64,000 bases of DNA from CBDEGR01 sp965237895 (GTDB lineage Bacteria > Acidobacteriota > Terriglobia > UBA7540 > JAPUME01). A program made the translations under genes and the position numbers. How positions within the stretch are numbered: position 1 is the first letter of the stretch; every line of letters begins with the position of its first letter. Below the pieces are notes generated by a model. The model was not told where the DNA came from, did not search any database, and saw only the letters and a program-made list of their open reading frames with translations. Shown in pieces: positions 36,603 through 46,268 of the stretch. The DNA lies in NCBI GenBank assembly GCA_965237895.1, contig CBDEGR010000002.1, positions 2,170,001 through 2,234,000 on the forward strand, written 5' to 3'.

Positions 36603-36799
36603 AAAAAAATGCCACCAGCATCTTCGACTGGATCTCCGGTGAGGTCAGCAATGGCGTGGTCACCTTGAAGGGTTCGGTAAGAGAACCTTGGCGGAAAACC
36701 GACTACGAAAGGCGTGCCGAAGCCGTGGCCGGAGTTCGGCAGGTCGATAACGAAATTGAGATCTTACCCCGGATTTCCGTTTTAAAACTCCAAAGCTAA
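36602..36799 (+). pseudogene. BON-domain protein, C-terminal fragment
   Basis: On the plus strand, starting in a run of nine A residues, the frame reads IFDWISGEVSNGVVTLKGSV, then YERRAEAVAGVRQVDNEIEI, ending at TAA. This is the typical beta-alpha-beta BON repeat of osmotically induced or phospholipid-binding periplasmic proteins. There is no start codon or upstream part. Confidence 0.7.
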
Positions 36800-36889
36800 C
36801 CTTATACTGACCTCCGACGCCAATATTCATGCCGGTTCCAGCGTCAATACAGCCACCAGGAGGTAGAAACCCAGTGGGTGAGAGGCAAA

Positions 36890-37032
36890 ATCAGCCCTTT
36901 CAGCCGACATTCCTCATATTAACTTCGGATATGAGTTATCTGGCCTACTCGTGAGGAATAACCAAAGCCTATCAATCTTCCCACATTGGAGCAAGCATTC
37001 TTTCTCATGTTTCGGCTGAAAGGGCCTCTGAT
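36890..37032. repeat. Long-loop inverted repeat
   Basis: The 18-base arm at 36890-36907 pairs with 37012-37032, apart from a three-base insertion, leaving about 105 bases between. The spacer also has smaller complementary words. The block lies beside the IS1380 element, so it may be a damaged terminus or a structured RNA. Confidence 0.5.
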
Positions 37033-37114
37033 CCCTCGGTTTCCCAGGTGCTTTTCGTCACAAACCTGATCAGTGGAGACACCTCTCCAGCCGCTTGATC
37101 AGAAACCGTTGGCG

Positions 37115-38446
37115 CTAGGCTGTCAACCATCTCAATCGCTCAATCCGAGACAACATCTCGGCCCATACCTCCTTGCTTACCGCGACTTCTGCCATCTGAA
37201 ACGTCACGATCCGGCTATGCCGAACCACCTTCGCTCCGATCTTGATCAACTTGGTCAATAGGCTGCGAAGGGACCAATGTTTGATTCTTCTGGGAAGGAC
37301 CAGACGCCGCAGAAAATTGCCCAGGTTATAAGCCAAAACAAACAACCCCAACCTCACCTGATTCGGGATAAAGCGTTGGCAGGATAGCCGCGTCCAGTTC
37401 AAGGCATACTTGCCTTCCTTGATCCACTGCTCGGCCGTCCCGCAACCGTTGTAAAAGTGAACCACCCCTTGCGCTCGTGCGCTCATATTGGTCACAATGA
37501 AACCCACCCTCGGAAAAAACTCGCCTGGATGCCACTCCACCTTAGCAATCACCCGACGAGGCCGGTCCCAACTGGCGGCTTGATAATTGAAATCGGCAAA
37601 CCAAACGACGAGTTTTCTGGGTGGACGCCCCACCGGCCGGGTCAGCAGGTGTCGAATCTCGGCCTGAAGCACCTCGTTGGCCGGAAGCCGGATGGCATAC
37701 AAAAATCTCTTCTCCTCCAAGTAATCCTAAATCTCTGGCTTGGCGAAGGCGGCATCACCCCGAAAGTATTTGCGAACTTTCTTTTTCTCGTACCGAGCAA
37801 CGATTGGTTCCAGCAGATCCTTCCAACGATCCGCGCTGTGAACGTTGCCGGGCCGAAGCATGGAACCTTCGCAATCTCCGAACTGGTTGAAGCAAAACAG
37901 GGGATGGTAGCAGGTGCATCCGAAATGGCCGTTGTACGCAGAGGCTTCTTGCTCGCCATGGACAGGACTTGCTGAACTGTCCATATCCAGAATGATTCGT
38001 CGATGAGAGGTTTTCTCCAGCGCTCTTTTCACCCATCGGCCATTGACTTCCGAAAGGGCTTTGAGGTTGTCTTGGACGGACAGCATCTGGGTCTCAAATC
38101 GACCCATGGTGTTGGCGCTGGCGGCATTCTTCTTGTCGATCGTCTTTCCGGTGATCCTCCGCATCGTCGGATCAACCGATAAACGATCGGCATCGTTGGC
38201 ATCTTCATAACCAGCAAGCCGGCTGTATACCGATTGGCGCAGCAACGCCGTGCTGTCGTGCTGGATGTTGCGCCCCGTCCGCGAATCGTGAAACACGGAG
38301 GGGACACTATCGAATAAAGCCAACGCCTCGTCCAAATCACGATAGGCGAGAAGCCCGGCATCCGATGTGACCTTAGCCCCATGAAATTCAAGCCTCAAAC
38401 TGCCATCAAAACCGACCTTCAATCCTTCACCCTTGGGGTCAACCAT
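37115..38446 (-). pseudogene. IS1380-family transposase with in-frame stop
   Basis: About 443 codons from MVDPKGEGLKVGFDGSLRLE to the end. IS1380 signatures include TSDAGLLAYRDLDEALALFD, LLRQSVYSRLAGYEDANDAD, LDMDSSASPVHGEQE, FRGDAAFA and VRLGLFVLAYNLGNFLRRLV. A TAG after AKPEI (about 37721-37726) interrupts an otherwise continuous frame, in a run where Tyr or Gln is expected. The right terminal repeat (CCTAAACCATTATAATTAAG on the minus strand) is visible near 38470-38495. A matching left end was not found. Confidence 0.88.
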
Positions 38447-38540
38447 TTCTTGCTCCTCCTTATGCCCTATATCTAACTTAATTATAATGGTTTAGGAAGA
38501 TTCAAGTAAGCGATTCTAGTGTCTTATATGGTGAATGGGG

Positions 38541-38859
38541 ATCCAAATGTAATAGCTGTATCTGGGGCTGTGCCATGGCTGTGGAAATGATCATCGACCA
38601 ATGGAACCCCGACCGACGGCGCTACAGGACGGAAACCTTCTGTTACGGACCTCTGTCCTGTTCCAGCTACAAGCCCGGTCCCACCCGAAAGGTTCCCGGT
38701 CGCCACGGCATGACCTATGAAGAGGAAGACTGGGTCGACCAGGACGCCACCGCGCATCGCGGTCCGAATGAATAGCAGCGATCCGGCTGATCAAGGACGC
38801 GCTTCCGTTTCTCCAGAAGGCCCTCTTTGAGGGCGTTATTAGTAATTCGCCAGCAGACA
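38541..38859 (+). mobile_element. IS-B copy 2, 3' fragment
   Basis: The last about 320 bases of IS-B: the Cys-cluster half of the passenger gene (38541-38775), the hairpin and the right end, here with a small insertion near the terminus. Confidence 0.88.
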
Positions 38860-38924
38860 GCTTCCGACACCTTGATTTATACTAATTTGGAGCGCGTCGA
38901 AATAAACGAGGAGGTCAACACCCC

Positions 38925-40274
38925 GTGGGTGAAAAACAAAACAAGCTCTTTCAACTGTCTTTCAACGGGTCTCTGAAGGTCGATTCCCAGGGCTCACGCG
39001 TCACCTCAGACGTGTCGCCTGATTCTGGTTCGCGAGCTGGACGAGCGACTGGAACATTCAAGGGAGTCCTGGCACGAGCGGGGCATCGCATCTTCTCCTG
39101 CCTTCTTGTACTGGCGCTGTTCGCGGTCGCGTCGGTTGGTGGCTTAACCCAGGAGCCTGCAGCCCGGGGGCTAAATTCCTTGCAGGCGCATCTCGGGTTT
39201 CTCGGCAAGAAGCCCGGGGCCCTTCCATTAACACTACCTCTGCTGCAGTTGAGTCATACCGAAGGGACTGCTTCCTATGCAGTGACAGCCCCTCGCAGCG
39301 CTACCGGGGTCACGCTGATCGTAAACGCCGATCCTTCGTCCAAAGTCACTGTCGAACGGTACAACGCGCCGGACGGCAAGAAGCTGAAACGCAAGGCTTG
39401 GTCCAGGAAGCGGCGCTCCAAACGGCTCCATATCCTGTCGTTCGACGGCCTTGGGTTGGGGGAGAACACAATCCAGATTTCGGTGAGAACACGTGGGAAT
39501 CCAGAGCACACGAAGAGCTACGACGTTACGGTCACGCGGATGGCGACGTTGGGAAGCGATGCATCGTTGACTGCGCTGGAGCTATCCGAGGGTGGGCTGA
39601 CTCCTGCCTTTGCGAGAGACACGAAATCCTATGAGGTGAGCGTGTTGTACAGGGTTACCGCTCTCGATGTGACAGTCCGGAGGAAGGAAGCCGGGACGGT
39701 CGTTCAGTTACGAGGAACCGCGCCTGACGGCTCCGAGCTAGCGGTTAAGGGAATGACGGTTTTCGGCTTGACCGTGGGTCGGAACACGATAGAGGTTCTG
39801 GCGACCGCCGAGGACGGCTCGATGACGGAGAACTACAACGTAGCGGTGTTTCGACTGGAGCCGAGCAGCGACGCGACGCTTAACGACCTGACGCTGTTGG
39901 AGGGAGCGGCGGGACTTTTCGGTCTCGATCTGCTCATGAAGACGGGAGGTGGAATACTGCGTCCGGCCTTTAGCCGCCAAATCAAATCCTATGAAGCAAG
40001 CGTGCCATCGAACGTGACGGCGGTCAGGATGGCGGCGACGGGCCAGACCATATCTGCGTTCAACCAGAGCGGCAGGGCGTCGGACGGTACACCCTTGGCG
40101 GTTCGGGCAAGCGATGTAACGATGACGCGCTCGGGTGAAGCTACTCAGCGTAGGATCATTACGTTCGCCGGCCTGCAGGTGGGCAGGAACACGCTAGAGA
40201 TCCAAGTGACGGCAGAGGATGGGATGACGACAGGAGCCTACAAGGTGACAGTGACACGTGACAGTGAACCATAA
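38925..40274 (+). CDS. Secreted cadherin-like beta-sandwich repeat protein, fused to an IS1380 start
   Basis: A 449-residue frame. The first 30 residues (MGEKQNKLFQLSFNGSLKVD...TSD) are the N-terminus of an IS1380 transposase. Remaining IS1380 sequence up to about 39067 is read out of frame. Then comes a signal-like segment (FSCLLVLALFAVASVGG) and at least three cadherin-like (PF12733-type) repeats. These carry the motif pairs TLGSDASLTALELSEGGLTP...KSYEVSV, SSDATLNDLTLLEG...KSYEASV and VGRNTLEIQVTAEDG. The native start codon of the repeat protein appears to be lost, so expression would depend on the IS1380 start. These repeats occur in secreted surface proteins. Confidence 0.75.
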   Translation: MGEKQNKLFQLSFNGSLKVDSQGSRVTSDVSPDSGSRAGRATGTFKGVLARAGHRIFSCLLVLALFAVASVGGLTQEPAARGLNSLQAHLGFLGKKPGALPLTLPLLQLSHTEGTASYAVTAPRSATGVTLIVNADPSSKVTVERYNAPDGKKLKRKAWSRKRRSKRLHILSFDGLGLGENTIQISVRTRGNPEHTKSYDVTVTRMATLGSDASLTALELSEGGLTPAFARDTKSYEVSVLYRVTALDVTVRRKEAGTVVQLRGTAPDGSELAVKGMTVFGLTVGRNTIEVLATAEDGSMTENYNVAVFRLEPSSDATLNDLTLLEGAAGLFGLDLLMKTGGGILRPAFSRQIKSYEASVPSNVTAVRMAATGQTISAFNQSGRASDGTPLAVRASDVTMTRSGEATQRRIITFAGLQVGRNTLEIQVTAEDGMTTGAYKVTVTRDSEP

Positions 40275-40466
40275 CGCAGGTTTTGAGGAGCTATTCCAGG
40301 CGCGCAGGACAGGTTCGAGGACCTGCCCGCATTGCGGCAACCAAATTGAACCCTACAATTGAAACCGTGCCTTGACGGCTGCACGCAAAGACGCATTTAT
40401 GAGATGCCTTCCAGCGAGAGGGTGGAGTTAAGACTCGATTCCCGGACTTTCAGATGAGCCGCGGGA

Positions 40467-42750
40467 TTGGTTCTCAGAATCAGCGGCGACCCAAGTTTCT
40501 CCTGGCCCTATAATCACCGCGGTACGAAGAGCCCCTGCCCCTGCCCCTATAGCTCCGAGAGCGGGAACCACCACCTCGATTACGGCTTCGGGCCGCCGGA
40601 GGGGAGCTTCTACGCGGTGAAGAATACTAACGCGCGAGACGTCGCGCCGTACTCCGACCGGCGGATTGATACCCCCGAGCGCGGTTTGATCCTCGACTGC
40701 TGTAGCTCGAAGACCTACTTCTCTGATGCGTCCGCGAGGAAGACCGGGCTCGATTCGCTTGCCGGTTCCGCACTTGGCTTCGGGCCGCCGGAGGGGAGCT
40801 TCTACGCGGTGAAGAATACGAACGCGCGAGACGTCGCGCCGTACTCCGACCGGCGGATTGATACCCCCGAGCGCGGTTTGATCCTCGACTGCTGTAGCTC
40901 GAAGACCTACTTCTCTGATGCGTCCGCGAGGAAGACCGGGCTCGATTCGCTTGCCGGTTCCGCACTTGGCGAGGGCCGGCGGATTGCGGGGTTCGGCGGA
41001 AACTACGAACTCGCGCGCTCGAACTCTCCTTCGTGGAGACGCGATTCGCAGAGGAGCTTCTACCTGCCACAGGAGGAACATCCTGCCGGCCTAGCATGCG
41101 GCGGCGAACCGAGAAATCCCTTGACCGGGTCCGGCTTGATGGGCTGGCGTTCGGGCCGGCGCTGCCCGTCCTCCTCGAAGACCGGGATGAACTCGACCTA
41201 CGACCGGTGGGTCCAATCCCACCCCGGTGGGTGGAGCCCGGCCTTACACTCCTTCGGGATACCCGGGAAGGTACTGGCGTATGTCGCGCGCGCGCCGGAC
41301 CTACGCTGTGAGTTCTGGTAGATTCAGAACTACGGTCGAAATTCCGGACCCTGGCACCGGAATTCCCTCCCAATGAACCGCCCGAGCCGGGCCGATTCCT
41401 GACCCGATTCGAATGGGCAGATCGCCGGGAATTTATCCGCCTTCGATTCCGGGTAGAACGCGAGCCTCGAACAACTCCGGTCCGCACAGCGCTCCGGCGC
41501 CGGCTACGCAGAGAGCGCCCGTCGCTGCCCACCGCCGCTTCTGCAGTGGGGCCTCCCGCATCGCGCCCGGATCGATCTCGGAAAGATGAAGATGACCGCA
41601 CAGCGCGATTCCGAAACCTCCCGTCCGGGGCACCGCCAAGACCCTGTGAACCAAATCGACGCCAATCCAAAGGGCGCTTTCCCGAAAATGATCTTCCCGC
41701 GCCGCCTCCCACGAAATTCGTTGTTTTTCTGAAGGCGCCCGGATATTTTCTCCGCAAATCATGCCCCCAAGTTCCAAATCGGCGATAGGGGTTGCGCTTC
41801 CGAAAGCGATGGCGGCGGCCTCCCCTGTGGGGACGCAGATGGAGGTTCCGGTAAGGGCGCCGGTAAAACGAATCATAGTGGTGATAACGGGAATAATAGG
41901 AATAGCTGAAGGGAAAATGCCGCCTGTGCCATCTCAAGCCGGTCCACCGATAAAGGGGACCATAATGGAAGCCGAAATGGTAAGGATAATGATGGACGTA
42001 GTGATCGTAGTGGTGATCGTAATGGTAGTAGTAGTGCCGAGGATAGTCAGGCCCGGAAGCCGCGCGGGGATACCTTCGCATCCGGGGACCTATTTCATTC
42101 CGTTTGCGATTCCACTTATCCCAATCGTCCTGAACGATTCCACTCCGAAGCTGGACCAGAGGGTCCCCTTCCAGATTTAAGGACAAAATCTGGTCGCTTT
42201 CTACCCGAAGAGTCCCCGTAGGTACCGAAACCAGCGCCTGCCCCCGGAAAACTTTGACGTGGATATACGGTGCCTCCAAGTCAACCCGAAATTCGGCACT
42301 CTGATCCAGGCTGATTTGTACCTGCGGGGACTCGACCTCAAAGGTATCCCCTTCCTCGAATCGGATATTGAAAGTTCCGTAACCTCTGCGCAGGAGCAGC
42401 CGGGTCACCTTCGCGCCAGTATCCTTTACCCGGGCCAGTTGACTAAAGAAAAGCTCCGAATCTTCACCTATGCGGACCACCGAACCCTTCTCGAATTCCA
42501 CCTCGGCGAAGCTGCCGGCCTCGGTGGAGATCGTGAAACCTTCCTGAATCGGTGTATGAACCAGTGCCTGAAGCGGACGATTGAGGTCGGAGAGTTGGAG
42601 GTTGACTTTACCCTGAACGAAACTCAGTCGGACCGCCCGAACCTGCGTGAGTTCCGGCTCGGCAGCCCGGGCAGATGTAAGGAAAACGAAGCCGAAAAAC
42701 GCCAGCGCCACCCATCGGTACCGTGATGGAACTTTCATGGAATACCTCAC
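40467..42750 (-). pseudogene. FecR-domain protein with His/Tyr and Ser/Arg-rich tail, C-terminus cut by a nonsense codon
   Basis: The frame to 40627 encodes 707 residues. It has a signal peptide (residues 1-29) and a FecR-type domain (FVQGKVNLQLSDLNRPLQAL, EFEKGSVVRIGEDSELFFSQ, FRVDLEAPYIHVKVFRGQAL). A HY-rich segment (RHYYYHYDHHYDHYVHHYPY) is followed by a long Ser/Arg-rich tail. The tail holds a 192-bp tandem duplication. Within the second repeat as read, TCG has become TAG (40625-40629), so translation stops after RRLAR. The original frame continues to about 40467. The FecR part suggests a periplasmic or surface role. Confidence 0.8.
40584..40967. repeat. 192-bp perfect-length tandem duplication
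   Basis: 40584-40775 and 40776-40967 are almost identical, equal to 64 codons of the FecR protein tail. The only clear difference I see creates the stop codon in one copy. Confidence 0.9.
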
Positions 42751-42831
42751 AAACGCAGCTATTATCCCCTTCCAAAGCTTTAGATGCGAGACAGGATCAA
42801 AAAGGTTGTAAAGTCCACCTTCTGAATTTCG

Positions 42832-43378
42832 CTATTTCTTGGAGTTTTCCAGCTTCTCCAGGAGGCTTTGTGCATGGGTTTGAGCCAAGTTGAGGAGGCG
42901 TGGATTGGAGGCAATCTCCCGGAGCGCAGGGACCAGAAATTGAGGATCGGCCATCGCCTTGTTTTCGAGGTCCAACTGAATGCGGCGAAGATAGCGCCCC
43001 AGGGAGAGCTTGTCATACTTTACCGCGTGTTCGAGCACGGCAATGTGACGCTGCGAATTGGCGATCTTTTCAAACAGGTCCACCAATTCCCGCACGGTGG
43101 AGTCAGGCGTATAATTAAACACCACTTGGTGAGTTCCTTGGTTTCCTTCATAGACCAGTGTTTTTTCCAATATTGGCGACGCGGCGCTTCGAATTGAGGC
43201 GCAGATTCCGGAAATAGTTCAGGCGCTTGGCCAACTCGAAGATCCTGCCCGTAGTTTCATCCCCAAGCTGCAAGGCACGAGGAGCCGGGGCCTTATCCAG
43301 CGCGCGCCCTTCGTAGGAGCCTCGCCCGGCGGCATCCACCTGAATTTCCTGGAAGGAAACTGTCCCGGCTCATCGGAG
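42832..43378 (-). pseudogene. Conserved unknown protein, frameshifted
   Basis: Two frames join at a run of A residues near 43160: the upstream part TVSFQEIQVDAAGRGSYEGR...ELAKRLNYFRNLRLNSKRRV and the downstream part KTLVYEGNQGTHQVVFNYTP...LENKAMADPQFLVPALREIA. The combined protein is mostly helical. I recognise no family and no start codon upstream of 43378. Confidence 0.55.
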
Positions 43379-43395
43379 CTGGGTCGCAAAAACCC

Positions 43396-43572
43396 ATGAC
43401 GGACAACCCGGCACAGAATTTCAACATCTTACGTTCATGGAACCCGGACGACGAGCGCGAGGTCCCGGAAGCCTTCTTGAAAGAGCTCCAGATTGCCGGG
43501 AAATTCGACTCCTATTCGCAAATGTACGTAATCGACGGGCGAAACTTGTTACCTTCTCTTGTGTCTGAATAA
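43396..43572 (+). CDS. Small unknown ORF (58 aa)
   Basis: The frame MTDNPAQNFNILRSWNPDDE...YVIDGRNLLPSLVSE ends just before the TrbI-like gene. An in-frame extension upstream is open, so it could be the end of a longer damaged gene. No family is recognised. Confidence 0.4.
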   Translation: MTDNPAQNFNILRSWNPDDEREVPEAFLKELQIAGKFDSYSQMYVIDGRNLLPSLVSE

Positions 43573-43608
43573 GGCAGAGGCGGACGAATGATTTCCAGAG
43601 GTGTGGTT

Positions 43609-44304
43609 ATGTCAAGGATTTTATGCTGGGTAACAGGAATCTGCCTGAGTTGGAGCCCTATACCCGTTGAGGCGCAACTAACCGATCCACCGAATCCGGC
43701 ACCCGACACTGCGGTATCGCAACCGGCTCAGAGAAAACTCCTGGTTGCCGAGAACACGACCATTCCGGTGGTTTTGAAAAATTACATCAGCACCCGCACC
43801 GCTTACGTGGGACAGAGCATCTACTGCGAGACCACCTTCCCGGTGACCGCAGAAAACCGGATCGTGATTCCCGTGGGGACCTACGTAAAGGGCTCGGTGA
43901 CCCAGGTGGTTCGTCCCGGCCGCATTCGCGGCAAAGCGAAGCTCGGCCTCCGGTTCGACTCCTTCATCCTTCCCGACGGGCTGACCATATCCCTGCGAAG
44001 CGCCCTCTCGGCTGCCGGGACTTCGGGCAAAGAAGGGTTTGATCTGAAGAAGGAAGGACGCGTGAAAGGGGCCGGCAGCGAGAAAGAGGATGCACAGATC
44101 ATTGCCGTGAGCGGAGTTCAAGGTGCGCTGATAGGTGCCGTTGCCGGACGCAGCGGCGGAGGCGCAGCCATTGGCGGCGCGGTAGGAGCCGGGGTGGGCT
44201 TAGCCTCCGTGCTCCTGTCCCGCGGCAAAGACGTGGAGCTTCCTCCCGGAACCAGTCTGGAATTGATGCTCCTGCTCCCTCTGGAGTTGCCGCGCTACGA
44301 ATAA
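43609..44304 (+). CDS. Secreted TrbI/VirB10-like protein
   Basis: A 231-residue protein from the ATG at 43609, with a signal peptide ending in VEAQ. The mature part has a beta-rich domain (TIPVVLKNYISTRTAYVGQS, RIVIPVGTYVKGSVTQVVRP, KLGLRFDSFILPDGLTISLR) like the C-terminal domain of TrbI/VirB10. A Gly/Ala-rich hydrophobic loop (GAVAGRSGGGAAIGGAVGAG) and PPGTSLELMLLLPLEL follow. Such stand-alone proteins are frequent in Acidobacteriota, and their function is unknown. The longer start at 43588 is less likely because it lengthens the n-region. Confidence 0.65.
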   Translation: MSRILCWVTGICLSWSPIPVEAQLTDPPNPAPDTAVSQPAQRKLLVAENTTIPVVLKNYISTRTAYVGQSIYCETTFPVTAENRIVIPVGTYVKGSVTQVVRPGRIRGKAKLGLRFDSFILPDGLTISLRSALSAAGTSGKEGFDLKKEGRVKGAGSEKEDAQIIAVSGVQGALIGAVAGRSGGGAAIGGAVGAGVGLASVLLSRGKDVELPPGTSLELMLLLPLELPRYE

Positions 44305-44319
44305 GAGAGACGGTAGGCA

Positions 44320-44765
44320 TGTTGTCCCACTTTCGCTGACGGGGAACACTGAGTAGATCGGTCAGAGCTGGGTAGCCCCACCGCTGGTAGCGAAAGGCCA
44401 GCCTCCTTAATGCCGCTCCAGTCCCATCAGCCCGCAGGCCCGTCTCAGGCTCACCCGATAGCGCTTCCCTAGATGCCGGGCTGCGGACTTTACCAGTTTT
44501 TGAGCTGACGTCCTTGAGCCTCTGAATATCCAACGCCTGATCCGCCACCCGCTTCTTCAGCCGGCCGTTCTCCTCCTCCCGTTGCTTCAAACGCTTCCAC
44601 TCGTTCACCTCAAGCCCTTCGTACTTACTCTTCCAGCGGTAGACCGTCTGCTCCGAGACCCCGTACTTGCGGCCCACCTCCGCCACGGCATCCCTCCTTC
44701 GTCCTCCTTCAAGATCCGGATGATCTGATCTTCGCTGTACCGTTTCCGTTTCCTGTCCGCTCCTT
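44320..44765 (-). pseudogene. Degenerate IS3-family element (OrfA and start of OrfB)
   Basis: OrfA is recognisable across two frames: RYSEDQIIRILKEDEGG, then VAEVGRKYGVSEQTVYRWKS and LKKRVADQALDIQRLKDVSS. The front of OrfB (KRYRVSLRRACGLMGLERH, RYQRWGYPALTDLL) follows in broken frames. It is unrelated in detail to IS-A or IS-C. Confidence 0.75.
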
Positions 44766-44845
44766 CCCAGTTTCTACCTTAATTCAGGAAATCTCGCACT
44801 GTAAACGGTCCAGTTCTTGGGGAGGGCAGCAGTTTTAGGAAGGAG

Positions 44846-44973
44846 CCTGACTTCTGGCAATCCCGCATGGATCGAGATAGGGGAGGGGTTCTGCCAAAGC
44901 GCTCACTGGTCCCGTGACAACAGAGCACCTGCTTCGCACGTGTATCAAAACTATATCAAAACCCCTGTTCGTT
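44846..44973 (-). repeat. 128-bp dispersed repeat R1, copy b
   Basis: The reverse complement of 9484-9611 with about seven differences. It ends six bases before an IS-B right end. Confidence 0.85.
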
Positions 44974-45061
44974 GAAGGTGTCGCTGGCGAATTACTAATA
45001 ACGGCCTCAAAGAGGGCCTTCTGGAGAAACGGAAGCGCGTCCTTGATCAGCCGGATCGCTG

Positions 45062-45688
45062 CTATTCATTCGGACCGCGATGCGCGGTGGCGTCCTGGTC
45101 GACCCAGTCTTCCTCTTCATAGGTCATGCCGTGGCGACCGGGAACCTTTCGGGTGGGACCGGGCTTGTAGCTGGAACAGGACAGAGGTCCGTAACAGAAG
45201 GTTTCCGTCCTGTAGCGCCGTCGGTCGGGGTTCCATTGGTCGATGATCATTTCCACAGCCATGGCACAGCCCCAGATACAGCTATTACATTTGGAATCGT
45301 AGGTCGTTACCGCCAGGCGCCGATGCCCGCGTTCGCGATAGGCGGGCAACGGGGGAAGCACTCCATGCCATGGTGCCGCTAAGGCCTGCTCTTCTCCACG
45401 CCGGATCAGTTTCAGTTTGCTGACTCTATAGATGTCGGCGGTTTCGAGTCGCGGACCCGCAACCCGATGCCCCAGCCCCTCGACGCGGTCACCCATTCGG
45501 AATTGGTGTTTGGCGTGGGTTCCGGAGCCAATACCGACTCGAAATTCAGCAGAAACTCCGCCGACTGTTCCCTCGATCCGCAACAGGTAACCCAGATAAG
45601 TGTGGCTCCGTTCATCGAAAGAACGGGTCAGGCGAATTCGAGGTTGGACCGAAGTGACAGCCCCAGACCAGGCAATCTTTTCGTTCAT
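45062..45688 (-). CDS. IS-B passenger protein, copy 3
   Basis: A full-length copy of the 208-residue OB-like/Cys-cluster protein, with a few changes such as VAGPRLET for VADPRLET. The Cys cluster is unchanged. Confidence 0.68.
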   Translation of the reverse strand: MNEKIAWSGAVTSVQPRIRLTRSFDERSHTYLGYLLRIEGTVGGVSAEFRVGIGSGTHAKHQFRMGDRVEGLGHRVAGPRLETADIYRVSKLKLIRRGEEQALAAPWHGVLPPLPAYRERGHRRLAVTTYDSKCNSCIWGCAMAVEMIIDQWNPDRRRYRTETFCYGPLSCSSYKPGPTRKVPGRHGMTYEEEDWVDQDATAHRGPNE

Positions 45689-45728
45689 CGACAGTTCGTT
45701 CGAGTTTTCAAAGTTTGGTGATCCGGAG

Positions 45729-46202
45729 TCAGGCGGCAATGGGCGTTTGATATAAACCTCCACAATGTCGTCGCCATCGGTAGAAGCCGAAGCTCAGAGG
45801 GACCTTCGGGCCGGACGTCTCCTGCGGCGTACATCCTGCACGTGCTGAATGCGTCCGATGGTGGTTGTAGTAGTCTTGGAAATCGAGCAGCTTGTTCTCC
45901 AGGTCCGCCGTGGTCCAGAACAACATGCGATCCAAATACTCGCGTCGAATCGTGCCGATCAGCCGTTCCACAAAGGGATGGGACAGGGGAACATAGGGGA
46001 CGGTTTTGATTTCGGTCACTTCCAGGATCCGCAGATTGGCTTGCCACTGCCCAAACCGATACAGGGGATCATGGTCGGAGCTGAGGTAGTTGGGCATACA
46101 GGGTAGCCATCGAATGGCGCGGTTGAACATGCGGCAAAATGCGACGCCATTGACAGTTCCGGCGTGGACGCCGAACCCAATGATCCGGCGGGTGTATTGA
46201 TC
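45729..46202 (-). pseudogene. IS-B transposase, C-terminal part, copy 3
   Basis: The frame is native from DQYTRRIIGFGVHAGTVNGV to the end. The N-terminal part, with the first catalytic Asp (DLFRCES), is gone. The apparent ORF start lies inside IS-A. Confidence 0.85.
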
Positions 46203-46268
46203 TGACCTGACCCCCTCAAACCGGTCCAGTTCTAATGTTAGAGTTGGACCTGGAATAGGGAGGTCAGG

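Larger units (their letters stand above)
44979..46202 (-). mobile_element. IS-B copy 3 (5' truncated)
   Basis: The right end is at 44979 and the passenger gene and transposase C-terminal two thirds are present. The front is cut at 46202, where IS-A copy 5 begins. Confidence 0.88.

Noticed and set aside
40584..40967. A CRISPR array
   Set aside because: Only two long, adjacent, identical units without spacers, inside a coding region.
41761..42726. Plus-strand frames with hydrophobic Ile/Val runs over the FecR gene
   Set aside because: They are the complement of the His/Tyr-rich codons of the FecR protein, not real membrane proteins.
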